DNA from: Nocardia alba NBRC 108234
GTDB lineage: Bacteria; Actinomycetota; Actinomycetes; Mycobacteriales; Mycobacteriaceae
Assembly (NCBI RefSeq): GCF_001612665.1
Contig: NZ_BDAX01000017.1
Location: 34,286 to 98,285, forward strand
Length of the DNA: 64,000 nt
Direction of reading: 5' to 3'
Part shown: in pieces, positions 12,066 to 20,761 of the stretch
How the letters are laid out: every line of letters begins with the position of its first letter
How positions within the stretch are numbered: position 1 is the stretch's first letter
Translations under genes and position numbers: made by a program
Notes under the pieces: model-generated
Databases searched by the model: none
What the model saw: only the letters and a program-made list of their open reading frames with translations
Told to the model about the DNA's origin: nothing

Positions 12066-13223
12066 ATGTTGGTGACTTCGACGGAAGGTGTGAGCGGGCC
12101 GAAGCTGGCGAAGGACGCCGGTACGGCCACGCCGAGCACCCTGGAGCGTGACGTCCAGACTCTCGAGAAGGCGATCTACGAGGTCAAGCGGGTTATCGTC
12201 GGTCAGGACCGGCTCGTCGAGCGTTTGCTCGTCGCGGTGCTGGCACGCGGCCACGTGCTCCTCGAGGGTGTGCCGGGCGTCGCGAAGACTCTTGCGGTGG
12301 AAACCTTCGCCAAGGTCATCGGCGGTTCGTTCTCCCGGGTGCAGTTCACCCCGGACCTGGTGCCCACCGACCTCATCGGTACCCGCATCTACCGGCAGGG
12401 CCGCGAGGAATTCGACACCGAGCTCGGCCCGGTCGTCGCGAACTTCGTGCTCGCCGACGAGATCAACCGCGCACCGGCCAAGGTGCAGTCGGCACTGCTC
12501 GAGGTGATGGCCGAGCGCAAGCTGTCGATCGGCGGCAAGACCTACCCGATGCCCGATCCGTTCCTGGTCATGGCGACCCAGAACCCGATCGAGAGCGAGG
12601 GCGTGTACCCGCTGCCCGAGGCACAGCGTGACCGCTTCCTGTTCAAGGTCGTCGTGGACTACCCCTCGGTCGAGGAGGAGCGCGAGATCATCTACCGGAT
12701 GGGTGTGAGCGCGCCGGAGCCGAACCAGATCCTCGATCCCGAGGACATCATCCGCCTGCAGAAGGTGGCCGCCAACGTCTTCGTGCACCACGCGCTCGTC
12801 GACTACGTGGTCCGCGTGATCACCGCGACCCGCACGCCCGCCGAGTTCGGCATGGCGGATGTGGCGAGCTGGATCTCCTACGGCGCGTCCCCCCGCGCGA
12901 GCCTCGGCATCATCGCCGCCGCGCGCTCGGTCGCGCTGATCCGTGGCCGCGACTACGTGGTTCCGCAGGACGTCGTCGAGGTCATCCCCGACGTGCTGCG
13001 GCACCGTCTGGTGCTGTCGTATGACGCACTGGCCGACGAGGTTTCGCCCGAGGACGTCATCAAGCGCGTGCTGCAGACCGTCGGCCTTCCGCAGGTCGCC
13101 CCGCAGGCCAACGGGCAGGTCGCCCAGCAGCCGCCGGTGCCCCAGCCGCCCCAGTCCCAGCCTGCGCCGCAGGCGGTGAACGGGCAGCAGTCCCAGCCCG
13201 CCGGCTCCGTCGCGCCCCAGTGA
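12066..13223 (+). CDS. moxR1: MoxR-type AAA+ ATPase
   Basis: A 385-residue AAA+ chaperone-like ATPase. Walker A is GVPGVAKT (about 68-75), Walker B is VLADEINRAP (about 130), sensor 1 is ATQNPIESEG, and the Arg finger region is EAQRDRFLFK. MoxR proteins help assemble or insert metal into VWA-domain partners, and DUF58 and VWA genes follow directly. Residues 345-385 are a Pro/Gln-rich tail not found in the core family. A GTG two codons downstream is an alternative start. The stop overlaps the next start (GTGA), so the genes are translationally coupled. It corresponds to Rv1479. Confidence 0.95.
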   Translation: MLVTSTEGVSGPKLAKDAGTATPSTLERDVQTLEKAIYEVKRVIVGQDRLVERLLVAVLARGHVLLEGVPGVAKTLAVETFAKVIGGSFSRVQFTPDLVPTDLIGTRIYRQGREEFDTELGPVVANFVLADEINRAPAKVQSALLEVMAERKLSIGGKTYPMPDPFLVMATQNPIESEGVYPLPEAQRDRFLFKVVVDYPSVEEEREIIYRMGVSAPEPNQILDPEDIIRLQKVAANVFVHHALVDYVVRVITATRTPAEFGMADVASWISYGASPRASLGIIAAARSVALIRGRDYVVPQDVVEVIPDVLRHRLVLSYDALADEVSPEDVIKRVLQTVGLPQVAPQANGQVAQQPPVPQPPQSQPAPQAVNGQQSQPAGSVAPQ

Positions 13224-14203
13224 GTGCGCCGGAACCCGTTGTCCGCGTACCGGTGTCGTCTCACGCTCCGCCGTCGTTTCGCGCCGGTGAACTGACCGAC
13301 CCGAAACTCGCCGCCGCGCTCAAGACCCTCGAGTTGACCGTGCGACGTCGCCTCGACGGCGTACTGCACGGCGATCACCAGGGTCTGATCCCCGGGCCGG
13401 GTTCGGAGCCGGGGGAGGCGCGGCTGTATCAGCCGGGTGACGATGTGCGACAGATGGATTGGTCGGTCACCGCCCGCACCACCCATCCGCACGTGCGGCA
13501 GATGATCGCCGATCGCGAGCTCGAGACCTGGCTCGTCGTCGACCTGTCGTCGAGCCTGGATTTCGGCACCGGCCGGGTACACAAACGCGACCTCGCGATC
13601 GCGGCGGCCGCGGCGATCACCCACCTCACCTCCGGCGGCGGCAACCGGATCGGCGCTGTCGTCGCGACCGGTCAGGATCTCGTGCGCATCCCCGCCCGCA
13701 GTGGGCGCATGCACGCCCAGACCCTGCTGCGCGGTATCGCCACCACCCCGCACGCCCGCGACGGCGTGCGCGGCGATCTCAAGGCCGGAATCGAATCGCT
13801 GCGCCGTCCGCAACGCAAGCGTGGGCTGGCCGTGGTGATCAGCGACTTCCTCGGTGACGTCGACTGGCAGCGTTCGCTGCGCGCGATCTCGGCTCGCCAC
13901 GACCTGCTGGCCGTGGAGGTGCTCGATCCGCTGGACGTGGCGCTGCCCGACGGCGGCGACGTGGTGCTGCACGATCCCGAATCGGGCCGCACCCGCGAGT
14001 TCAGCGTCACCCCCGCGCTGCGCGCCGATTTCGCGGCCGCGGCCAGGGCCCAGCGTGAGCAGGTGGCCCAAGCGCTGCGCAGCTGCGGCGCGCCGGTGCT
14101 CACGCTGCAGACCGATCGGGACTGGATCGCCGACGTCGTCCGGTTCGTGTCCACCCGGCGCCACAGCCTCGGCGCCCCGAGCGGGCGGGTGCCTCGCCAG
14201 TGA
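13220..14203 (+). CDS. DUF58 protein (Rv1480-like)
   Basis: A 327-residue DUF58 protein. The family core is seen as YQPGDDVRQMDWSVTARTTH (about 72-91), then a VWA-like half with ETWLVVDLSSSLDFGTG (DxSxS metal-binding pattern, about 103-118) and VVISDFLGDVDW (about 205). There is no signal peptide or membrane helix. It sits between moxR and a VWA membrane gene with 4-base overlaps on both sides (GTGA at both joints), the standard MoxR-DUF58-VWA operon, whose products are thought to form a membrane-linked chaperone complex. The exact role in actinobacteria is unknown. Confidence 0.92.
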   Translation: MSAPEPVVRVPVSSHAPPSFRAGELTDPKLAAALKTLELTVRRRLDGVLHGDHQGLIPGPGSEPGEARLYQPGDDVRQMDWSVTARTTHPHVRQMIADRELETWLVVDLSSSLDFGTGRVHKRDLAIAAAAAITHLTSGGGNRIGAVVATGQDLVRIPARSGRMHAQTLLRGIATTPHARDGVRGDLKAGIESLRRPQRKRGLAVVISDFLGDVDWQRSLRAISARHDLLAVEVLDPLDVALPDGGDVVLHDPESGRTREFSVTPALRADFAAAARAQREQVAQALRSCGAPVLTLQTDRDWIADVVRFVSTRRHSLGAPSGRVPRQ

Positions 14204-15204
14204 GTATTTCGCATTTCACCGCCGTCGTCTGGCTCGGTTTCCTCGCGATCGTCGCCCTGCTCGTACTCGGCTATGTACTGGTGCAACGCGCCAGGCACAA
14301 GCGGATGCTGCAGTTCGGCAACATGGCCATCCTGGAGCGGGTCGCCCCGGCGCGACCGAGCCCGATGCGCCATGTCCCGATCGCGTTGATCCTGGCGGGC
14401 CTGGTCCTGCTCACGATCGCCGCGGCCGGTCCGACCGCCGTGCAGAAGGTGCCGCGCAACCGCGCGACTGTCGTTCTGGTGATGGATGTCTCGCTGTCGA
14501 TGGAAGCCACCGACGTGGAGCCGAGCAGGCTGCAGGTCGCGCAGAAGGCGGGCAAGGATTTCGTCGACGGTCTGACGCCCGGGATCAACCTCGGTTTCGT
14601 CACGTTCGCGGGCACGGCCTCGGTGATGGTGTCGCCGACGACCAACCGCGAGGCGGTCAAGCACTCGATCGACAACATCAAGCTGGCCGAGCGCACCGCC
14701 ACCGGCGAGGGCGTGCTCACGGCCCTGCAATCCATCGACACTCTCGCCGCGGTACTCGGTGGCGCCGAGACGCCCCCGCCCGCACGGGTGGTGCTGATGT
14801 CGGACGGTAAGCAGACCGTGCCCGACGACAAGGACGTCGACAACCCGAGGCACGGTTTCACCGCCGCGCGCCTGGCCAAGAACAAGGGCATCCCGGTCTC
14901 GACGATCTCCTTCGGCACCGAATGGGGCACGGTGGAGATCCCGGACTCCGACGGCAAGGGTTCGCAGCGGGTGAAGGTGCCGGTCGACAACGACTCACTG
15001 CGCGAGATCGCCGAGCTGTCCGGCGGCGATTTCTACACCGCGTCGTCGCTGGCCGAGCTCACCGCGGTCTACGACACCCTCGAGGAACAGATCGGCTACG
15101 AGACCACTCGCGGCGATGCGAGCAGGCCATGGCTGTTGCTAGGCATGGTGGCCATCGCGGCGGGAGTCGTGGTCAGTCTGCTCTATCGTCAACGCCTGCC
15201 CTAG
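14200..15204 (+). CDS. membrane-anchored VWA-domain protein (Rv1481-like)
   Basis: A 334-residue protein with a membrane helix at each end: about 8-28 (VVWLGFLAIVALLVLGYVLV) and 61-80 (ALILAGLVLLTIAAA) near the N-terminus, and about 307-328 (LLLGMVAIAAGVVVSLLY) at the C-terminus. Between them is a VWA domain with a complete MIDAS: DVSLSM (DxSxS, about 95), a Thr region and LMSDGKQTV (about 198). This is the third member of the MoxR operon. It lies directly before fabG1, as Rv1481 nearly does in M. tuberculosis. The gap to fabG1 is 84 bases. Confidence 0.92.
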   Translation: MSISHFTAVVWLGFLAIVALLVLGYVLVQRARHKRMLQFGNMAILERVAPARPSPMRHVPIALILAGLVLLTIAAAGPTAVQKVPRNRATVVLVMDVSLSMEATDVEPSRLQVAQKAGKDFVDGLTPGINLGFVTFAGTASVMVSPTTNREAVKHSIDNIKLAERTATGEGVLTALQSIDTLAAVLGGAETPPPARVVLMSDGKQTVPDDKDVDNPRHGFTAARLAKNKGIPVSTISFGTEWGTVEIPDSDGKGSQRVKVPVDNDSLREIAELSGGDFYTASSLAELTAVYDTLEEQIGYETTRGDASRPWLLLGMVAIAAGVVVSLLYRQRLP

Positions 15205-15288
15205 CTTCCCCCGCCCCGCGTTGTGAGCTGTCGCAACGGCGCGACCCTGACGCGGGGCGCACGAATCGGAACAGATAGGTTGGACCCT

Positions 15289-16005
15289 ATGTCGAACGTC
15301 ACATCCCGGTCGGTGCTGGTCACCGGCGGTAATCGCGGTATCGGTCTCGCGGTCGCGCAGCGTCTGCTCGCCGACGGCCACAAGGTCGCCGTCACCCATC
15401 GTGGATCGGGGGTGCCCGAGGGTCTGTTCGGCGTGAAATGCGATGTCACCGACAGTGATTCGGTCGATCGTGCGTTCACCGAGGTCGAGGAACACCAGGG
15501 TCCGGTCGAGGTGCTGGTCGCCAACGCGGGCATCACCGACGACACGCTGCTGATGCGCATGACCGAGGAGCAGTTCGAGAAGGTCATCGACGCCAACCTG
15601 ACCGGTGCGTTCCGCTGTGCCAAGCGCGCCAACCGCAATATGTTGCGGGGTCGCTGGGGTCGGTTGATCTTCCTGGGTTCCGTGGTCGGCCTGAGCGGTC
15701 AGGCCGGGCAGATCAACTACGCCTCCTCCAAGGCAGGCGTCATCGGTATGGCCCGCTCGATCAGTCGCGAGCTGGGGTCGCGCTCGATCACCGCCAACGT
15801 TGTCGCGCCCGGTTTCATCGAGACCGATATGACCAAGGATCTGCCCGATGATCTGAAGGACATGGCGAAGAAGTTCATTCCGCTCCAGCGTCTCGGCCAG
15901 CCGGAAGACATCGCGGCCGTCGTCAGCTTCCTCGCCTCCGAGGACTCCCGCTACGTCACCGGTGCGGTTATCCCGGTCGACGGCGGCATGGGTATGGGTC
16001 ACTGA
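15289..16005 (+). CDS. fabG1: 3-oxoacyl-ACP reductase of FAS-II
   Basis: A 238-residue SDR, the MabA/FabG1 ketoreductase that reduces beta-ketoacyl-AcpM in mycolate elongation. Nucleotide motif TGGNRGIG is at about residue 13. The active site is GSVVGLSGQAGQINYASSKAG (Ser, Tyr, Lys), and the end PVDGGMGMGH matches M. tuberculosis MabA. The segment VAVTHRGSGVPEGLFGVKCD is also nearly identical in wording to MabA. The ATG at 15289 is chosen over upstream codons for agreement with the family length. The 84-base leader contains ATAGGT, a possible -10, but co-transcription from upstream cannot be excluded. inhA follows 75 bases later. Confidence 0.96.
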   Translation: MSNVTSRSVLVTGGNRGIGLAVAQRLLADGHKVAVTHRGSGVPEGLFGVKCDVTDSDSVDRAFTEVEEHQGPVEVLVANAGITDDTLLMRMTEEQFEKVIDANLTGAFRCAKRANRNMLRGRWGRLIFLGSVVGLSGQAGQINYASSKAGVIGMARSISRELGSRSITANVVAPGFIETDMTKDLPDDLKDMAKKFIPLQRLGQPEDIAAVVSFLASEDSRYVTGAVIPVDGGMGMGH

Positions 16006-16079
16006 CCCGCTAACGGATCGCACCACGCCACCGACAAGGTGGCAGCACCCCACACTGATCTCAGGAGAACCGAAAACTC

Positions 16080-16916
16080 ATGGGCGGACTGCTCGAAGGC
16101 AAGACCATCCTGGTCACCGGCATCATCACCGACTCGTCGATCGCGTTCCACGCGGCCGCGATCGCGCAGGAGCAGGGCGCGAGGGTGATCATCACCGGTA
16201 TCCCCGACCGCTTGCGGCTCATCGACCGCATCGCCAAGCGGCTGCCGCAGGAGGTGCCGCCCGCCATCGGCCTCGACGTGACCAACGAAGAGGACCTGAC
16301 CGCGCTCACCGAGAAGCTGCGTGAGCTGGCGCCCGAGGGCATCGACGGCGCGCTGCACTCCATCGCGTTCGCGCCGCGTTCGATCATGGGACCCGGCGCG
16401 CTGCCGTTCCTCGAGGGCCCCGGCCCCGATGTCGCCAAGTCGTTCGAGATCTCCGCGTGGAGCTACGCCTCGCTGGCGCGCGCCGTGCTCCCCGTCATGA
16501 ACGAGGGTGGCTCGCTGGTCGGCATGGACTTCGATCCGCGCGTGGCGATGCCGTACTACAACTGGATGGGCGTGTCCAAGGCCGCGCTGGAGTCGGTGAA
16601 CCGCTATGTGGCGCGGGAGGTCGGCGCCGCCAAGAAGGTGCGCTCCAACCTGATCGCCGCGGGCCCGATCAAGACCCTCGCGGCCAAGGCCATCGCGGGC
16701 ACCGCGACCGACGATGCCAAGCAGCTCGTGCAGCTCGACCAGTACTGGGACGGCGCGTCGCCGATCGGCTGGGACGGCAACGATCCGCGCGCGGTCGGCA
16801 AGTCGATCGTGGCGCTGCTCTCGGATTGGCTGCCCGCCACCACCGGCTCGATCATCTACGTCGACGGCGGCGCCAGCCACAACATGTGGTTCCCGGAGAA
16901 CATGTCCCTGAGCTGA
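16080..16916 (+). CDS. inhA: enoyl-ACP reductase InhA
   Basis: A 278-residue NADH-dependent enoyl-ACP reductase, last step of the FAS-II cycle and target of activated isoniazid. The modified Rossmann start GLLEGKTILVTGIITDSSIA is typical of FabI/InhA. Catalytic Tyr160 and Lys167 lie in YYNWMGVSK, equivalent to Tyr158 and Lys165 of M. tuberculosis. Ser94 in LHSIAFAPRS is retained, the position changed in many isoniazid-resistant strains. Near the end LLSDWLPATTGSIIYVDGGA is conserved. An extension NMWFPENMSLS exceeds the M. tuberculosis C-terminus. The preceding CTCAGGAGAAC is a strong ribosome site. The stop overlaps the next start by one base. Confidence 0.97.
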   Translation: MGGLLEGKTILVTGIITDSSIAFHAAAIAQEQGARVIITGIPDRLRLIDRIAKRLPQEVPPAIGLDVTNEEDLTALTEKLRELAPEGIDGALHSIAFAPRSIMGPGALPFLEGPGPDVAKSFEISAWSYASLARAVLPVMNEGGSLVGMDFDPRVAMPYYNWMGVSKAALESVNRYVAREVGAAKKVRSNLIAAGPIKTLAAKAIAGTATDDAKQLVQLDQYWDGASPIGWDGNDPRAVGKSIVALLSDWLPATTGSIIYVDGGASHNMWFPENMSLS

Positions 16917-17965
16917 TGCCGGACGCCCTGCTGCTGCTGTCCTTCGGTGGCCCCGAAGGTCCCGAGGACGTGATCCCCTTCCTGGAAAACGTCACTCGGG
17001 GCCGAGGGGTGCCGCCGGAACGCCTTGCCGAGGTCGCGCAGCACTACCTGCATTTCGGTGGGATCTCGCCGATCAACGCGTTGAATCGGCAGATCATCAC
17101 GGCGCTGGAGGCCGACCTCGCCGATGCCGGGCTGGATCTGCCGGTCTACTTCGGCAATCGCAACTGGCATCCCATGGTCGAGGACACCGTCGCACGGATG
17201 ACCGCCGACGGCGTGCGCTCGGCGCTGGTCTTCACCACCTCCGCATGGGGTGGGTATTCCGGGTGCCGCCAGTACGACGAGGACATCACCCGGGCCCGCG
17301 CGGCCGTCGGTGCCGGTGCGCCCGAGCTGGTGAAACTGCGCCATTACTTCGACCACCCGCTGCTGATCGAGTCGTTCGCCGACGCGATCACCGCTGCGGT
17401 GCACCAGCTTCCGGCTGATCGTCGCAGCGGTGCGCGCCTGGTTTTCACCGCGCACTCCATTCCCGTCTCGGCGGATCTGTCGGCGGGCCCACCGGCCGGC
17501 GGGGGCCGCCTCTACAGCAGGCAGGTCGCCGAAGCCGCTCGATTGTGCGCCGCGGCAACAGGATTCGCCGAATACGATGTGGTGTGGCAGTCGCGCTCCG
17601 GCCCGCCGCAGGTGCCGTGGCTCGAACCCGACATCGTCGATCACCTGGATGTGCTGCACGGCAAGGGAATCGACGCCGTGGTGGTGTGCCCGGTCGGTTT
17701 CGTCTCCGACCATCTCGAGGTGATCTGGGACCTCGACAACGAGGCCTCGACCCGTGCCGCCGAGCTCGGCATGGCCTTCGCCCGCGCGGGAACACCCGGC
17801 ACCGATCCGCGGTTCGCCCGGATGATCGTCGAACTGATCGCCGAACGCGTGAGCGCCGGTCCGGTGCGTGAACTCGGCACGGTGCCCGGATACGGCTGCA
17901 CCGTCGACGGTGCCCTGTGCGCTCCCGGTTGCTGCGAACTGCCCGCGCGCCCCGTCCGGCGCTGA
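16916..17965 (+). CDS. cpfC: coproporphyrin ferrochelatase with Fe-S cysteines
   Basis: A 349-residue ferrochelatase (formerly hemH) that inserts Fe(II) into coproporphyrin III in the actinobacterial haem pathway. The start LLLLSFGGPEGPEDV is the class signature. The catalytic His is in LVFTAHSIPVSAD and the acidic pocket in PVGFVSDHLEVIWDLD. Four Cys expected to bind the [2Fe-2S] cluster of actinobacterial enzymes are seen: Cys in GYSGCRQYDED and three in the tail GCTVDGALCAPGCC. The ATG shares its A with the inhA stop (TGATG), so this is the third gene of a fabG1-inhA-cpfC operon. The order matches Rv1483-Rv1485. Confidence 0.96.
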   Translation: MPDALLLLSFGGPEGPEDVIPFLENVTRGRGVPPERLAEVAQHYLHFGGISPINALNRQIITALEADLADAGLDLPVYFGNRNWHPMVEDTVARMTADGVRSALVFTTSAWGGYSGCRQYDEDITRARAAVGAGAPELVKLRHYFDHPLLIESFADAITAAVHQLPADRRSGARLVFTAHSIPVSADLSAGPPAGGGRLYSRQVAEAARLCAAATGFAEYDVVWQSRSGPPQVPWLEPDIVDHLDVLHGKGIDAVVVCPVGFVSDHLEVIWDLDNEASTRAAELGMAFARAGTPGTDPRFARMIVELIAERVSAGPVRELGTVPGYGCTVDGALCAPGCCELPARPVRR

Positions 17966-18051
17966 ACACAACCGGATAACCATTCACCGGCGGCCCCCGG
18001 TTCGAGGAGTAGCCTTTTCACAGTTGCGCTCGACTGATCGGAGGATTTCCG

Positions 18052-18447
18052 ATGATTTCGACAACGCCGCGCCGCGCTGCCGGGCTCGCCCTGATGCTGA
18101 CCGGCGCCGCGCTCGGGCTGACCGGGTGCGGTGGGAACTCCGGTTACCAAACCCAGCCCCCGCAGCCCACCGAGCCCACGATCTCGCAGGCATCCGTGCG
18201 GGAACTGTGCGGCATCCTCGACGGGCAGAAGGGGACGTGGAAGGCGCTGGGCCCGCAGGTCGCGCGGGTGGCGTTCACCGGCGCGATCAGACTGTGGACC
18301 GTGAACGACACCGTCGCCAACGCCGCGATCGCCTACAACCGCCATATCGTCGACACCGTGACGATCCAGACCTGTCCGCGAGTCCGCGACGCGACACTGG
18401 CCTCGCTCGAGGTTCCCGACATCGAAGTCGCGCTCGGCGGATTCTGA
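18052..18447 (+). CDS. small putative lipoprotein
   Basis: A 131-residue protein with a lipoprotein signal: basic start, hydrophobic AGLALMLTGAALG, then lipobox LTGC with the acylated Cys at about residue 26. The next 20 residues are a Gly/Gln/Pro-rich spacer. The mature part (46-131) is mostly helical with two Cys, in RELCGILDG and IQTCPRVRD, that could form a disulfide. ATTTCCG with GGAGG precedes the ATG. No function is recognised. It is convergent with the gene to the right, 23 bases apart, and is not part of the M. tuberculosis order that I remember. Confidence 0.8.
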   Translation: MISTTPRRAAGLALMLTGAALGLTGCGGNSGYQTQPPQPTEPTISQASVRELCGILDGQKGTWKALGPQVARVAFTGAIRLWTVNDTVANAAIAYNRHIVDTVTIQTCPRVRDATLASLEVPDIEVALGGF

Positions 18448-18470
18448 ACCGGCACTTGCTCCTTCGGTCG

Positions 18471-19289
18471 CTAGGCGTCGCGGCGGGCGGCGGCATGGAC
18501 CGCGACGAGGCGGGCCTCGCGCAGGGTGTTCCACAGCGGACGCAGCAGGGATTCGTGCGCGCCGAGCGCGGTGGCCGAGGTGGGCGAGGACGCCGGCTCG
18601 TGCTGGGCGACGGTGAGGATCGCGGCCACATGATCGGCGGTGTCGAGAATCCGCTTGGCGCGCAAGGGAATCGAGTCCGGGTATGCGTGGCGCGCGTAGG
18701 CCGCGAGCTGAGCCTCGATCTGCTCGCGCGGGTCGTCGTCGCCGTTGCCGATCGAGGTGGTGTGCAGCTGCATGAGGGCATCGGCGGCGTCGCGGACCGA
18801 TTCGCGCATCGTGTACTCGGCCTCGCCGAGCGACATGTCGTGACCCGCGATCCGGGGCAGATCGACGCCGTAGACCGTCCACTGCAGGGTGTCGTCGTCG
18901 TCCCACTGGGGGATCAGGCCGGTGCCCGGTTCGCCGGGAACACCGAGCAGCAGGCCCTCCTCGGCGTCGATCGCGTCGGCCGCGAACGCTGTGCCGACCG
19001 GCAGCCCACGGACGTCACCCGGCGCGGGCAGGACCAGGCGCAACTGCGCCCCGGCGGGAGCCATCGCCTCGCGGATCACCTTGAGCAGTGGCATGGCTCC
19101 GGTGCCCGACGCGCCGCGCGAGGTCCATGGCAGGTCCGTGCGTCCGCCGGTCACCGGGTCGCCCGCCGCGATGGTGTGGCGCGCGGCCCAGGCGTGCAGT
19201 GCCTCCAGCACGTCGTCGGGCGCGCTGGTACCGGCCAGCCAGGAGCCGGCCCACAGCGTCAGCGTGGCACTGGGAGAGCACATAATCAT
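18471..19289 (-). CDS. conserved protein of unknown function (Rv1486c-like)
   Basis: A 272-residue acidic, soluble protein without signal or membrane segments. Visible segments are SWLAGTSAPDDVLEALHAWA near the start, a Gly-rich LVLPAPGDVRGLPVG in the middle, and a long C-terminal helical part beginning SLRDAADAL-like VRDAADALMQLH. No catalytic motif is recognised. Its position on the minus strand between the ferrochelatase and the nfeD-SPFH pair matches Rv1486c. The ATG at 19289 is chosen by sequence character; the ATG at 19283 is as likely because neither has a clear ribosome site. Confidence 0.75.
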   Translation of the reverse strand: MIMCSPSATLTLWAGSWLAGTSAPDDVLEALHAWAARHTIAAGDPVTGGRTDLPWTSRGASGTGAMPLLKVIREAMAPAGAQLRLVLPAPGDVRGLPVGTAFAADAIDAEEGLLLGVPGEPGTGLIPQWDDDDTLQWTVYGVDLPRIAGHDMSLGEAEYTMRESVRDAADALMQLHTTSIGNGDDDPREQIEAQLAAYARHAYPDSIPLRAKRILDTADHVAAILTVAQHEPASSPTSATALGAHESLLRPLWNTLREARLVAVHAAARRDA

Positions 19290-19395
19290 CGAGCATAAAG
19301 GTTCGCCCGCGATCGCGTGCGCGCACCGAGATGGTCGATCGTGCCTACGCGGATCATCGATTTCGGCGCGAGGACCCGCCTGACCTGCTGTGCGA

Positions 19396-20220
19396 TTACT
19401 CCGGCTCGGTGACGAAGTCGATGAGCCGCTCGACGGCGCCGATGAGCGGGGCTTCCAGATCCCGGAACGAGCCGACCGCATCGTAGACACGGCGCCAACC
19501 CTGCTGCGGTGTTCCCCAGCCCAGGCGCGCGCAGATTCCGGTTTTCCAGTCTTCACCGCGCGGCACGGTCGGCCAGGCGTCGATGCCGAGCGCGGCGGGG
19601 CGCACGGCCTGCCAGACGTCGATGTAGGGATGGCCGGTCACCAGCACGTGCGGGCCGAGGCCGGTGGTCAGGTGCGTCTCCTTCGAGCCGGTCACCAGGT
19701 GGTCGACGAGGACCCCCACCCGAGCGCCCGGTCCGGGTTCGAACTCGGTGAGCCGGGCGCCGAGATTGTCGAGGCCCTCGAGGTGCTCGACCACCACGCC
19801 CTCCACCCGCAGGTCATGGCCCCACACCCGTTCGACGAGCGCCGCGTCGTGCACGCCCTCCACCCAGATCCGGCTGGTCCGCGCGACTCGTGCCCGCAGG
19901 CCCTCGACCCGGGTCGACCCCGATGCCGACCGCGTCGGCCGTTTCGGCGCGGTCGCGGTGGGCTTGATCAGCGTGACCGGTTTCCCGTCGATCAGGAACG
20001 CGGCCTCGCGCATCGCGAACAACCGCACCGCCCCGCGCGCGTCCTCCAGCTTCACGAACTCGCCGTCGTAGCTGCGATCGAAACCGACTACGGCACCGCA
20101 GAATCCGCTCGCCGCGTCCTCGACCACCAGATCGCGTTCGGCTTGCACAGTCGGTATCGGCTTCTTCTTGGTCCGATCGTGTCCGGAATAGATGTCGCCG
20201 TAGCTGTCTCGTGCACTCAC
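19396..20220 (-). CDS. DUF3097 family protein
   Basis: A 274-residue protein that I recognise as the actinobacterial DUF3097 family. Typical features are the start DSYGDIYSGHDRTKKKPIPT and the central VARTSRIWVEGVHDAALVERVW. Then come VGVLVDHLVTGSKET and VTGHPYIDVWQAV. The middle region resembles a Toprim-like fold (WVEGVHDAALVEKVWG with an acidic strand and VDHLV), suggesting nucleic-acid metabolism, but this is inference. The start is a GTG at 20220. It is divergent from the nfeD gene. Confidence 0.85.
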   Translation of the reverse strand: MSARDSYGDIYSGHDRTKKKPIPTVQAERDLVVEDAASGFCGAVVGFDRSYDGEFVKLEDARGAVRLFAMREAAFLIDGKPVTLIKPTATAPKRPTRSASGSTRVEGLRARVARTSRIWVEGVHDAALVERVWGHDLRVEGVVVEHLEGLDNLGARLTEFEPGPGARVGVLVDHLVTGSKETHLTTGLGPHVLVTGHPYIDVWQAVRPAALGIDAWPTVPRGEDWKTGICARLGWGTPQQGWRRVYDAVGSFRDLEAPLIGAVERLIDFVTEPE

Positions 20221-20327
20221 GCCCCGAAACTACCGCGCGCGCAACAGCGCGCGCGGTACCGGCGCACCGGGAGGCGGCGATTACGCGAGCCCGCCCCCGA
20301 ACCGGTCATCGAGGCTAGGCTGGCAGG

Positions 20328-20759
20328 GTGGCCGCAATAATCTGGCTGATCGCGGGGATCGTGCTCGCGGCGGCCGAAATGCTCACCGGGGATCTCACGC
20401 TGCTCACCCTCGGTGTGGCCGCACTCGCCACAGCGGGGATCAGCGCGGGCACCGACCTTCCGGTGTGGGGCGACGCCCTGGTGTTCGCCGCGATGGCAGG
20501 GGTGCTGTTCGTCGGGGTGCGCCCGCTGCTGCGCCGCAAATTCGGTACCCCACCGCCCACTCCGACGAATGCCGATGCGCTGCCGGGTAAGTCGGCGCTG
20601 GTGCTCGAACAGGTCGCGGAGTATTCGGGTCAGGTCAAACTCGGTGGTGAGGTCTGGACCGCGCGTCCGCTCGACCCGAGCGAAGTGTACGAAGCCGGTG
20701 TGACTGTCTATGTGATGAAGATCGACGGCGCGACCGCCGTCGTCTGGAAGGGTCCCTAG
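20328..20759 (+). CDS. nfeD: NfeD-family membrane protein
   Basis: A 143-residue NfeD1b-type protein. Residues 3-20 and about 25-65 contain three short membrane helices (IIWLIAGIVLAAAEMLTGD, then a Leu/Ala/Gly-rich pair). Residues 85-143 form the OB-fold domain (SALVLEQVAEYSGQVKLGGE through VYVMKIDGATAVVWK). NfeD proteins partner with SPFH/flotillin proteins in membrane microdomains, and an SPFH gene follows after two bases. The start is a GTG. It corresponds to Rv1487. Confidence 0.92.
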   Translation: MAAIIWLIAGIVLAAAEMLTGDLTLLTLGVAALATAGISAGTDLPVWGDALVFAAMAGVLFVGVRPLLRRKFGTPPPTPTNADALPGKSALVLEQVAEYSGQVKLGGEVWTARPLDPSEVYEAGVTVYVMKIDGATAVVWKGP

Positions 20760-20761
20760 CA

